NCBI RefSeq assembly: GCF_900604945.1
Contig: NZ_UWPB01000002.1
Span: 310,001 to 374,000, forward strand
DNA from: Ruminococcus sp. Marseille-P6503
Lineage (GTDB): Bacteria > Bacillota > Clostridia > Oscillospirales > Ruminococcaceae
Length of the DNA stretch: 64,000 nt
Direction: 5' to 3'
Shown: positions 7,625-15,458 of the stretch, piece after piece
Position numbering within the stretch: position 1 is the stretch's first letter
How the letters are laid out: every line of letters begins with the position of its first letter
Program-made: the position numbers and the translations under genes
Notes under the pieces: model-generated
Told to the model about the DNA's origin: nothing
Seen by the model: only the letters and a program-made list of their open reading frames with translations
The model's database searches: none

Positions 7625-8707
7625 ATGGGTAGAGTTTATAATTTTAGCGCCGGCCCCGCCGTGCTTCCCGAGGAGGTTCTTAAAGAGGCTGCCGAGGAAA
7701 TGATGGATTACAAGGGCACAGGAATGAGCGTTATGGAGATGAGCCACCGTTCAAAGGCGTTTGACGACATCATCAAGGGCGCCGAAAAGGATCTCCGCGA
7801 GCTTATGAATATTCCCGACAACTACAAGGTTCTTTTCCTTCAGGGAGGAGCTTCTCAGCAGTTTGCGGCGGTTCCTATGAACCTTATGAAGAATAAGAAA
7901 GCGGCTTACATAATTACAGGACAGTGGGCGAAGAAAGCCTATCAGGAGGCTCAGAGATACGGCGAAGCCGTTGCGGTCGCTTCATCAGCCGACAAGACCT
8001 TCTCCTATATCCCCGACTGCTCTGATCTGGATATTCCTGAGGACGCGGACTATGTGTATATCTGTGAAAACAACACTATCTACGGCACAAAGTTCAAGGA
8101 GCTGCCTGACACCAAGGGCAAGACGCTTGTGGCGGACGTTTCCTCCTGCTTCCTTTCCGAGCCTGTCGACGTAACCAAGTACGGCGTTATCTACGGCGGC
8201 GTTCAGAAGAATATCGGCCCTGCCGGCGTTGTGATCGCAATTATCCGCGAGGATCTTATCAGCGACGACGTTCTGGAGGGTACTCCTACCATGCTGAAAT
8301 GGAAAACTCAGGCAGACGCCGATTCCCTTTATAACACCCCTCCCTGCTACGGAATCTACATCTGCGGCAAGGTATTCAAATGGATCAAGAAAATGGGCGG
8401 CCTTGAGGCTATGAAGGCTCATAACGAAAAGAAAGCCAAGATACTTTATGACTTCCTCGATCAGAGCAAGCTGTTCAAGGGCACTGTTGAGCCTAAGGAC
8501 AGATCGCTTATGAACGTTCCTTTTGTAACCGGAAACGAAGAGCTTGACAAGAAATTCGTTGCAGAGGCAAAGGCGGCGGGCTTTGAAAACCTCAAGGGTC
8601 ACAGAACCGTAGGCGGAATGAGAGCTTCCATCTACAACGCTATGCCTATCGAGGGCGTTGAGAAGCTTGTTGAGTTCATGAAGAAGTTTGAAGCGGAAAA
8701 CGCTTAA
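7625..8707 (+). CDS. serC: Phosphoserine aminotransferase
   Basis: SerC converts 3-phosphohydroxypyruvate and glutamate to phosphoserine and 2-oxoglutarate, the second step of serine synthesis, using pyridoxal phosphate in the cytosol. At 360 residues it has the family length. The N-terminus VYNFSAGPAVLPEEVL is diagnostic; MSVMEMSHRS, QGGASQQF and GGVQKNIGPAGV (carrying the PLP lysine) follow. ATG 7625 is used because GGAGGGT lies correctly before it; the upstream ATG at 7610 overlaps that site. serA follows, giving two consecutive steps of one pathway from a strong promoter. No serB is seen in the window. Confidence 0.97.
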   Translation: MGRVYNFSAGPAVLPEEVLKEAAEEMMDYKGTGMSVMEMSHRSKAFDDIIKGAEKDLRELMNIPDNYKVLFLQGGASQQFAAVPMNLMKNKKAAYIITGQWAKKAYQEAQRYGEAVAVASSADKTFSYIPDCSDLDIPEDADYVYICENNTIYGTKFKELPDTKGKTLVADVSSCFLSEPVDVTKYGVIYGGVQKNIGPAGVVIAIIREDLISDDVLEGTPTMLKWKTQADADSLYNTPPCYGIYICGKVFKWIKKMGGLEAMKAHNEKKAKILYDFLDQSKLFKGTVEPKDRSLMNVPFVTGNEELDKKFVAEAKAAGFENLKGHRTVGGMRASIYNAMPIEGVEKLVEFMKKFEAENA

Positions 8708-8730
8708 TTAAAGAACGAGCGGCGACGTTT

Positions 8731-8859
8731 ATGAGACCGGATTTTCAGCTCAGCGACGAATATAAAAAAGAATAGCCCGGCAAAATACGCATTAAAGCTG
8801 CCGCGGTATGCTTTGCGCTCGCAGTCGCCGGACTGCTGATTGTCAGGATAATTTCATAG
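8731..8859 (+). pseudogene. Small membrane-peptide ORF broken by an in-frame TAG
   Basis: Between serC and serA a frame opens with ATG at 8731 (MRPDFQLSDEYKKE), meets TAG at 8773-8775, then stays open in the same frame for KIRIKAAAVCFALAVAGLLI, a convincing single transmembrane helix, ending at TAG 8857. The intact product would be a 42-residue single-pass peptide. Either a former small gene has an amber mutation or the reading frame is accidental. The helix in the same frame favours the former. No family is recognised. Confidence 0.35.
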
Positions 8860-8904
8860 CGATCATTAACCGCTTATCACATTTTTTGGGAAGAGGTAAT
8901 TACA

Positions 8905-10059
8905 ATGTACGAAATTAAAACCTTAAATAAAATCGCCGCCTGCGGAACAGATATTTTCGACAAGGCAAAATACTCCGTAAGCGACAACGCGGAAAACCCT
9001 ACGGCTATTATGGTTCGTTCCGCAAAAATGCACGATATGGAAATGCCCTCTGAGCTTCTTGCTATCGCGAGAGCCGGAGCGGGAGTAAACAATATTCCCG
9101 TAGACAAGTGCGCGGAGCAGGGAATCGTTGTTTTCAATACTCCCGGCGCCAACGCTAACGCGGTTAAGGAAATCGCGCTTTGCGGTCTGCTTATGGCTTC
9201 AAGAAAGATACCCGAGGCAATGCAGTGGGCGCAGAGCCTTAAGGGCAGCGGAGCAGAGGTCGGAAAGCTGGTGGAAAAAGGAAAGAGCAATTTTGCCGGC
9301 TGTGAAATAATGGGCAAGACTCTGGGTCTTATCGGCCTGGGAGCGATCGGCGGAAAGCTTGCAAACATCGCTATATCACTGGGTATGAACGTTATAGGCT
9401 ACGACCCGTTCCTTTCAGTAGGCGCGGCTCTCAGCCTTAAGCCGCAGGTAAAGGTAACCGCCAATATCAACGATATTTACGCCTGCGCCGATTATATTTC
9501 CCTGCACCTTCCCTACAACGCGGAAACAAAGGATACCATTAATAAGGAAACTATCGCGCTTTGCAAGGACGGAGTAAAGCTTCTTAACTTCGCAAGGGGC
9601 GAGCTTGTAAATTCCGCCGACATCATTGAAGCTGTCGGAAGCGGCAAGGTTTCAAGATATGTCGTTGATTTCCCCTGCGACGAGATTCTCGGCGTGGAAA
9701 ATATCGTAGCTATCCCTCATCTGGGCGCGTCCACCGAGGAATCAGAGGACAACTGCGCTGTAATGGCGGCAAACGAGCTTATAGACTACATTGAGCGCGG
9801 AGCTATCAGAAATTCCGTAAACTTCCCCAACGCGGAGCTTGCCAAGACCGGCGACGCTCTCGTATGCGTGCTTCACAAAAATACTCCGGCAATCATTTCA
9901 CAGGTGACCGCCGCGGTTTCAGATAAGGGCGCAAATATTGAAAATCTTGTCAACAAGTCCAAGAAGGATTGGGCTTATACGATGTTGGACGTAAACGGCG
10001 AGGTCGATGTCGAGGCTATCAATGCCGTTGAGGGCGTCGTTAAGGTAAGAGTTCTTTAA
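8905..10059 (+). CDS. serA: D-3-phosphoglycerate dehydrogenase
   Basis: SerA oxidises 3-phosphoglycerate to 3-phosphohydroxypyruvate with NAD, the first step of serine synthesis. This is the short form, 384 residues. The substrate domain contains RSAKMHDMEMP and ARAGAGVNNIPVD; the Rossmann fold has GLIGLGAIGGKLAN; the catalytic Arg sits in NFARGELVN and the His in IPHLGASTEESEDN. The last 70 or so residues form an ACT domain (VLHKNTPAIISQVTAAVSDK), usually the site of serine feedback inhibition. GAAGAGG precedes the ATG. It follows serC and probably shares its promoter. Confidence 0.96.
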   Translation: MYEIKTLNKIAACGTDIFDKAKYSVSDNAENPTAIMVRSAKMHDMEMPSELLAIARAGAGVNNIPVDKCAEQGIVVFNTPGANANAVKEIALCGLLMASRKIPEAMQWAQSLKGSGAEVGKLVEKGKSNFAGCEIMGKTLGLIGLGAIGGKLANIAISLGMNVIGYDPFLSVGAALSLKPQVKVTANINDIYACADYISLHLPYNAETKDTINKETIALCKDGVKLLNFARGELVNSADIIEAVGSGKVSRYVVDFPCDEILGVENIVAIPHLGASTEESEDNCAVMAANELIDYIERGAIRNSVNFPNAELAKTGDALVCVLHKNTPAIISQVTAAVSDKGANIENLVNKSKKDWAYTMLDVNGEVDVEAINAVEGVVKVRVL

Positions 10060-10072
10060 TTCATACGTCGTA

Positions 10073-10119
10073 AAAGGGCTGTTCCGCAGCAGATAAAGCT
10101 TTGCGGAACAGCCTCTTTT
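10073..10119 (+). terminator. Terminator after serA
   Basis: GGCTGTTCCGCA (10077-10088) pairs with TGCGGAACAGCC (10102-10113), followed by TCTTTTC. Confidence 0.85.
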
Positions 10120-10143
10120 CAATGATAACAGGAGAAATTGACT

Positions 10144-10437
10144 ATGAGCGAAGTTATGTCTGCCGTTTTATTTCTGGGATTGCCGATGTGCCTTTCCTAT
10201 TTTGTCTACAGGCTTATTGACCGAAGCGGAAAAATAGTCAGAAAGCTTACGGAAAATTGTCCTTTTATCGAAAGACATAAGTTTCTTGTCCAGATAGGCG
10301 GAATGGCAGGCTTTGTGCTTGTTTTCGGCATTATTTCCATACTTGCCGGAATACCCAAGGAGGTCTTTTACGCTGTCTCCGGACTTGCTGTAGGGCTTAT
10401 AAACGGTATTTCCGCCGCGATGATGTACAGCGAATAG
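10144..10437 (+). CDS. Small membrane protein of unknown function
   Basis: I do not recognise a family. The 97 residues contain a hydrophobic N-terminal helix (SAVLFLGLPMCLSYFVY), a basic middle segment and two further hydrophobic helices near residues 52-70 and 75-93, giving about three membrane passes. GGAGAAA ends 7 bases before the ATG at 10144, so this start is preferred to the in-frame TTG six bases earlier. It lies between two good terminators; I see no clear promoter of its own and it may depend on read-through from serA. Confidence 0.6.
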   Translation: MSEVMSAVLFLGLPMCLSYFVYRLIDRSGKIVRKLTENCPFIERHKFLVQIGGMAGFVLVFGIISILAGIPKEVFYAVSGLAVGLINGISAAMMYSE

Positions 10438-10461
10438 TGTGTTTTATTATAATAAATAACC

Positions 10462-10498
10462 AAGCGGCTGCCTTAATACGGCGGCCGCTTTTGCTTTG
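10462..10498. terminator. Bidirectional terminator between convergent genes
   Basis: AAGCGGCTGCC (10462-10472) pairs, with one mismatch, with GGCGGCCGCTT (10480-10490), followed by TTTGCTTT. It separates the small membrane protein gene from the chemotaxis operon. Confidence 0.75.
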
Positions 10499-10516
10499 AT
10501 ACATATGCCGTTTATT

Positions 10517-10999
10517 TTATCCGTAAATCTCCTCCGCGCTCTTTCTGTCCGCGTCGTTTATCATCAGGTCGGGGCTTACTATATAGCAGGGCTCTCCGTC
10601 CCGTATGAAAACGCCTTTCAGATAACGGGTATAGGCTTCCTTTGAAATAGGAACACAGGGCTGTATATCTTCGGCGGAAACGTCTGTCATTACGGAAATC
10701 GTATCGGTAAGTATCCCTATCTCAAACCTTCCGCCGCTCTCCCCGTTGGCATAGGCTATTATTATACAGCTTCTGTCGGTTATCTCCCCCTCGGGAAAAC
10801 CGAACCTCAGCCGCGAATCTATTACCGGAACGGTCTTTCCGTCCGTCATGCACGCTCCCGCAAAATAATAGGGAAACTCGGGTATTTTATACAGTCCGCC
10901 TGCAACGATTATGGACTTTATATACTCAAACGCAACTGCGAATTTTCTTCCTCCGGATAAAAACAGAAGATATTTTCCCGCACCGCTGATATTTTCCAA
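10517..10999 (-). CDS. CheW-like coupling protein, last gene of the chemotaxis operon
   Basis: This 160-residue protein is a CheW domain throughout: YLLFLSGGRKFAVAFEYIKS opens the fold and GKTVPVIDSRLRFG is the conserved Ile-Asp-Leu-type core. CheW proteins couple receptors to the CheA kinase. It is more diverged than the other CheW in this operon, with a longer C-terminus. No ATG is available at the N-terminus. A TTG start at 10999 is supported by AAAGGAGG about 10 bases upstream. It directly follows cheB and is probably translated from the same message. Confidence 0.8.
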   Translation of the reverse strand: MENISGAGKYLLFLSGGRKFAVAFEYIKSIIVAGGLYKIPEFPYYFAGACMTDGKTVPVIDSRLRFGFPEGEITDRSCIIIAYANGESGGRFEIGILTDTISVMTDVSAEDIQPCVPISKEAYTRYLKGVFIRDGEPCYIVSPDLMINDADRKSAEEIYG

Positions 11000-11015
11000 A
11001 ACAGTCCCGCCTCCT

Positions 11016-12023
11016 TTAAGCGTTCAGCCTTAAATTTATCTCAGCGGCAATATCCTCCGGCGCCGCCTGCTTATCGACCGCGCCCAGCTCGAAAGCCGCT
11101 TTCGGCATTCCGTATACAACGCAGGAATCCCTGCTCTGACCAATATTATACGCTCCGGCGTCCTTCATAAGCTTCAGTCCCTTTGCGCCGTCGCTTCCCA
11201 TTCCCGTCAGAATAACTCCTACGGCGTTCCTTCCGGCGCAGTGAGCCACCGATTCAAACAAAACGTCCGCCGAAGGGCAATGCCCCGAAACTCTTGAGCC
11301 TTTGTCGCAGGAAACGAAATATCCCTTTTCATCTCTGAAAACTCTCATATGCCTGTTTCCCTGCGCGATCACAACCATACCCGTTTCAAGATAAAGACCG
11401 TGGCTGGCTTCCGTTACAGTCAGGCTGGTTTCACCGTTGAGCCATTTGGCATACATCCCGGTATAGCCCTCCGGCATATGAAGCACCACGGCTACGGGAG
11501 GCGGCGACGAGCCAAGACCCCTGAGCAATTCCGGCAGGACCTCGGTGCTTCCGGTAGAGCCTGCAACGGCAATTATTCTCCGGTCAGGCACAGCGTTTTC
11601 CGTTCTGAGAGTAAAGTATTTTCCATTGCATTTAACGCATTTTAAATTAAGAGCAAGCTTCAGCGACTGCTTCAGCTGAGCTTTGAAGCTTTCATACGAT
11701 CCGCCGCCTACGGGCTTGACGATAAAATCAGCAGCTCCGGCTTCAAACGCCGCTGCAGCGTACTCGCTTGTGCCGGAGCAGACGATTACCGGAACCGCAT
11801 ACTGAGGAATAAGCTGTTCAAGAAAATGCAGACCGTTCATTCTTGGCATTTCAATGTCAAGTATGATAAGGTCCGGCTTCAGCTTCTCGATTTTATCTCT
11901 GGCGTCGTAGGCGCTGCCCGCCGACGCACAGCTACAGAAGCCCTCCGCGGAATCGACTATTTCTCCGGCGATCCGGCAGAAAAGCTGGGAATCGTCCGCA
12001 ATGAGAACCTTTTTATCCGCCAT
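11016..12023 (-). CDS. cheB: Chemotaxis protein-glutamate methylesterase
   Basis: CheB removes methyl groups from, or deamidates, receptor glutamates once phosphorylated by CheA. The receiver domain (about residues 1-120) has LIADDSQ and the phospho-acceptor Asp56 in LIILDIEMPRMNG, then KPVGG. The esterase domain has the catalytic Ser in AVAGSTGSTEVL, the His in VVLHMPEGYT and the Asp in TGMGSDGAKGL. All three catalytic residues are present, although the usual GASTGG loop reads GSTGS. GGGGGAGGG lies 8 bases before the ATG. The start overlaps the end of cheR by 11 bases. Confidence 0.93.
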   Translation of the reverse strand: MADKKVLIADDSQLFCRIAGEIVDSAEGFCSCASAGSAYDARDKIEKLKPDLIILDIEMPRMNGLHFLEQLIPQYAVPVIVCSGTSEYAAAAFEAGAADFIVKPVGGGSYESFKAQLKQSLKLALNLKCVKCNGKYFTLRTENAVPDRRIIAVAGSTGSTEVLPELLRGLGSSPPPVAVVLHMPEGYTGMYAKWLNGETSLTVTEASHGLYLETGMVVIAQGNRHMRVFRDEKGYFVSCDKGSRVSGHCPSADVLFESVAHCAGRNAVGVILTGMGSDGAKGLKLMKDAGAYNIGQSRDSCVVYGMPKAAFELGAVDKQAAPEDIAAEINLRLNA

Positions 12024-12846
12024 TTTCTTTTCCCTCCCCCGCTGAAAGCTTTCTGTATACCGCCGGCTCCTCCATTGCGTAAAGCTCCTTTTCCGCGCAT
12101 ATCTCCGAATGTCCGATATAGAGGTAACCGCCGTCGTTTGTAGCGTCGTAAAAACGATTTATCAGCCTTGCCCGCGTAGGCTCGTCAAAATATATCATTA
12201 CGTTCCTGCATATGATCAGATCAAATTTACGCTTGAAATTGATCTCGTCCATAAGATTATGGTATCTGAAAATAACGTCCCGGCGCAAACCGTCCCTGAC
12301 CTGATAGGTCCCGTTTGCAAGGCGGATAAAATATTTATCTATCCATGCACCCGGCAGGGCTTTAAGCGATTCCTCAAGATAGATTCCGTTCTTTGCAGAT
12401 CTCAGGGCCTTAAAGGAAATATCCGTCGCAAGTATCCTGGTATCCCAGAGATATTTCGACCCGCCGAAAAATTCGTCCGCGCACATAGCAAAGTTATAAG
12501 GCTCGTTTCCGAAGGAACAGCCGGCGCTCCAGATGGAAAGCTCCCTGCCTCCTCTTCTCCTGACGGCTCCGCTCAGAAAAACCTCGCTGAAATGCCTGAA
12601 ATGCTCTTTTTCCCTCATAAAATATGTATAATTAGTAGTCAGACGGTTGATGACGTTCGCCATCTCATTGCCCGTTCGGTCCCGGTATACTGCGTCAAGA
12701 TATTCCGAAAAATTGCTGTAGCCGCTGTCAAGCACATAATTGGTCAGACGGCTTTCAACAAGAAATTTCTTTTCATACAGATCAAGCCCGTATTTCGCCT
12801 TGATAAATCCGGCAAGACGCATGAAATCGCCGTCGCTCAGCTTCAT
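12013..12846 (-). CDS. cheR: Chemotaxis protein methyltransferase
   Basis: CheR methylates receptor glutamates with S-adenosylmethionine, opposing CheB. The small helical N-domain (about residues 1-70) is followed by the Rossmann-like methyltransferase domain with SIWSAGCSFGNEPYNFAM as the SAM-binding motif and DLIICRNVMIYFDEPTR, the latter being a strong family signature. ATG 12846 is used; an upstream GTG at 12852 has closer spacing to AGGGAGGG and cannot be excluded. It is followed by cheB with an 11-base overlap. Confidence 0.94.
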   Translation of the reverse strand: MKLSDGDFMRLAGFIKAKYGLDLYEKKFLVESRLTNYVLDSGYSNFSEYLDAVYRDRTGNEMANVINRLTTNYTYFMREKEHFRHFSEVFLSGAVRRRGGRELSIWSAGCSFGNEPYNFAMCADEFFGGSKYLWDTRILATDISFKALRSAKNGIYLEESLKALPGAWIDKYFIRLANGTYQVRDGLRRDVIFRYHNLMDEINFKRKFDLIICRNVMIYFDEPTRARLINRFYDATNDGGYLYIGHSEICAEKELYAMEEPAVYRKLSAGEGKENGG

Positions 12847-12897
12847 TGACACCAAGACCCTCCCTCTTTTTTAAAACGCTCCTCCGGCGCACCCGCG

Positions 12898-13320
12898 TTA
12901 TTCCTTTTCCGCAAGGCTTACGCAGTCGATAAGCTGTATCCGCTCGTTATCCCAGTCAACATAGCCGCTTACAAACGAATCGCCCACAGGCGACCTAGCA
13001 AAACGCTCCTCCGGATAAACCACAGCGTCGCCGGCGCTCTCCACAATTACTCCGTAGCCCGACCCGTTGGCCTCTACTACGATAATACAGCTTTTTTCAT
13101 TATACGCTCCGGCTGAAAGTCCCAGGCGTTTATTGAAATCCATCACCGGGATAACCTTTCCCCTCAGGTTTATGACCCCTTGGATATATCCGCCTGCAAG
13201 AGGAATACGGGTTATATGAGGTATTTCAATAATATCCCTGACAGACATTATGTCAAACGCGTATTTTCCTCCGCCGCTGTAAAAGGTCAGCATACGGCGG
13301 CTTCCGGCGCTGTCATTCAT
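12898..13320 (-). CDS. cheW: Chemotaxis coupling protein CheW
   Basis: A CheW of 140 residues with the typical pattern LTFYSGGGKYAFDIMSVRDI, ITRIPLAGGYIQGVINLRGK, VIPVMDFNKRLGL. It links receptors to CheA by copying the CheA P5 fold. The start, with GAGGAGG upstream, lies inside the end of cheA (8-base overlap), which implies translational coupling to the kinase. Of the two CheW proteins here it is the more canonical. Confidence 0.93.
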   Translation of the reverse strand: MNDSAGSRRMLTFYSGGGKYAFDIMSVRDIIEIPHITRIPLAGGYIQGVINLRGKVIPVMDFNKRLGLSAGAYNEKSCIIVVEANGSGYGVIVESAGDAVVYPEERFARSPVGDSFVSGYVDWDNERIQLIDCVSLAEKE

Positions 13321-15379
13321 CTGCGTATACCTCCTCGCTTCCGTTATCGCCCGACGGCGTTATGCCATGAGCCTTAAATATTTCGTTTACTCCGGCAATA
13401 AACAGTATGCTTCCGTCCGCCAGTACCGAGCAGCCGATAAGACCCTTTTCTTTGAGATTAAATCTTGAAAGCAGGGGCGAAAAAGGCTTTACCACCACCT
13501 GCTGGTCGGAGGTAAGCTCGTCCGCAAACAGAACCGCTTCTCTTCCTTCCTCCGCGCAGTAGAGCATTATGCCCTGAGTCAGCTCCTGTTTCGCGCTTCC
13601 AAGTCCGAATACCTCGGAAAGCCTCAGCACCCTCAGGCATTTTTCCCTGAACATAACCAGCTCGGTTCCTCCCGGATCTGTCACAAGCTGCTCCGGACGC
13701 GCCCTGAACACTTCTCCTACGGAGGATATCGGAACCGCGAAGCCCTCTCCTCCCGCGACAACGCCCAGTACGTCGATTATCGAAAGCGACAGCGGTATTC
13801 TTATGACAAACTCAGAGCCTGCTCCCGGTTCCGAGCTTACGCTGAGCTTTCCGCCTACCTTTTCAATATTGCGGCGTACAACGTCCATTCCCACTCCTCT
13901 GCCGGAAAACTCGGTCACTTCCTCGTTTGTGGAAAACCCGGCTTTCATTATAAAGTCAAAGCATTCGCTTTCGGTATACTCGCTTTCCGGCTTGGTCAGC
14001 AGACCGTTTCTTTTCGCCTTTGCCAGCAGCCTTTTCGGATCCATTCCGCTTCCGTTGTCGGAACATTTTATCACAACCTCGGAGCTTTCATAGCCTGCCG
14101 AAAGCACGACCCTCGCCGGCTCGGTCTTTCCCTGCTCCTTGCGCTGACTGTCGGTTTCTATTCCGTGATCCAAGGCGTTTCTTACTATGTGCATCAGCGG
14201 ATCGCCCAGAATATCTATTACCGACTTGTCCACCTCGGTATCAGCTCCCTGAAAGACAAGCTCAGCGTTTTTACCCAGCTTTTTATTCATATCCCTGACA
14301 ATCCTGCTCATCTTTGAGAAAACCGAGGAAACCGGAACCATTCTTATAGACATTACCACGTCCTGAAGCTCGTCTGTAAGCTTTTTCAGCTCTCTCGAAG
14401 ATTTTTTGAACCTGTCAAGCCTGACGCCGGATTTTTTCAGATCCGGGCTGGACGTTACCGCCGATTCCGCTATGACTATCTCGCTTACCAGCTCAAGCAG
14501 TCTGTCCAGCTTTTCAAGCCGCACCGATATGATACTGCTCTGCGCGCCCATTTTATCGGTATGAACGGCAGGCGGTTCTCCAGGCAAAGACGACCGGCTG
14601 CCTGAATCGGATCTCTCTGCAACGCCGTCTTCGTCATCTCTCCCGGGACGCTTCACCTCCTCGGCGGAAACCACGTCTATACCGTTCTTTAATGTATCCA
14701 AAGCCTTTCCGGCGTCGTCCGTCAAAAGCTTTATATACAGCCCGCTGTGCAGAATCTCGTCTCCCGCCGAATCGCCGTCCAGATCGTCAGGTATTGTGGA
14801 TAACACCCGGGCACAGCCGCCAAGCGCCTTTAAAAGCACCATGCTCCTTATCGCGGGCATAAAACAGCCGTCCTTGTAAACCACCCTAAAGGTTTTTATA
14901 TCGCTGCTTTCCCCCTCGGGAAAAAGCTCCGTTTCCGATAACGTATGCCCTCCGTCCGAAGCGTTTTCCGTATGCTTCAGCTTTTCGGCAAAGGAACGTA
15001 TAACCGCTGCCAGCTTTGAAAAATCAGTAAGCTCCGCAGCTTCGTCCGCAAGCGTTTCAGTTTCGTTTTTAAGGCAGTCGCAGCTCTCAAAAAGCAGCTC
15101 GTAAAGCTCCGCCTTGTCGTAGCTTACGGACGGGTCCTCCCGTATAACGGAAAACAGATCCTCGACGGCGTGCGCCAAAGCAGACATATTGCTCAGCCCC
15201 ATCATGGCGGCAGAGCCTTTTACGGTATGCATTATCCGGAATATCTCATTGACGTCGTCTCCCGAGATACCGCTTTTTTCAGTACGCATAAGTATTTCGT
15301 CAAGGCTTTCCAGGAGCCCGTCCGTTTCAAAAACAAACGTGTCCAGCAGCGGCAGCATACCGGCGTCGATTTTAGCCAT
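13313..15379 (-). CDS. cheA: Chemotaxis histidine kinase
   Basis: CheA is the receptor-controlled histidine kinase of chemosensory arrays. Domains in order over 688 residues: HPt with phospho-His51 in RIMHTVKGSAAMMGL; a P2-like response-regulator-docking region near residues 160-250; an acidic linker; the P3 dimerisation helices (SVRLEKLDRLLELVSEIVIA); the P4 ATPase with NALDHGIE, CSDNGSGMD and GRGVGMDVVR; and a P5 CheW-like C-terminus. ATG 15379 is chosen because GGAAGGAGGG lies 6 bases upstream; the in-frame TTG at 15406 precedes that site. No CheY, CheC, CheD or receptor gene is present nearby, so the output pathway is unseen. Confidence 0.94.
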   Translation of the reverse strand: MAKIDAGMLPLLDTFVFETDGLLESLDEILMRTEKSGISGDDVNEIFRIMHTVKGSAAMMGLSNMSALAHAVEDLFSVIREDPSVSYDKAELYELLFESCDCLKNETETLADEAAELTDFSKLAAVIRSFAEKLKHTENASDGGHTLSETELFPEGESSDIKTFRVVYKDGCFMPAIRSMVLLKALGGCARVLSTIPDDLDGDSAGDEILHSGLYIKLLTDDAGKALDTLKNGIDVVSAEEVKRPGRDDEDGVAERSDSGSRSSLPGEPPAVHTDKMGAQSSIISVRLEKLDRLLELVSEIVIAESAVTSSPDLKKSGVRLDRFKKSSRELKKLTDELQDVVMSIRMVPVSSVFSKMSRIVRDMNKKLGKNAELVFQGADTEVDKSVIDILGDPLMHIVRNALDHGIETDSQRKEQGKTEPARVVLSAGYESSEVVIKCSDNGSGMDPKRLLAKAKRNGLLTKPESEYTESECFDFIMKAGFSTNEEVTEFSGRGVGMDVVRRNIEKVGGKLSVSSEPGAGSEFVIRIPLSLSIIDVLGVVAGGEGFAVPISSVGEVFRARPEQLVTDPGGTELVMFREKCLRVLRLSEVFGLGSAKQELTQGIMLYCAEEGREAVLFADELTSDQQVVVKPFSPLLSRFNLKEKGLIGCSVLADGSILFIAGVNEIFKAHGITPSGDNGSEEVYADE

Positions 15380-15458
15380 ACCTTTCCCTCCTTCCGTATC
15401 AAACAAGCCCGCCGTACGGCAAGCCTCAGGGCTGAAAGCCTGTCCTGAATGTACGGAT

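Noticed and set aside
12109-12849. A 246-codon frame antisense to cheR
   Set aside because: Shadow of cheR, without start signals or a known domain.
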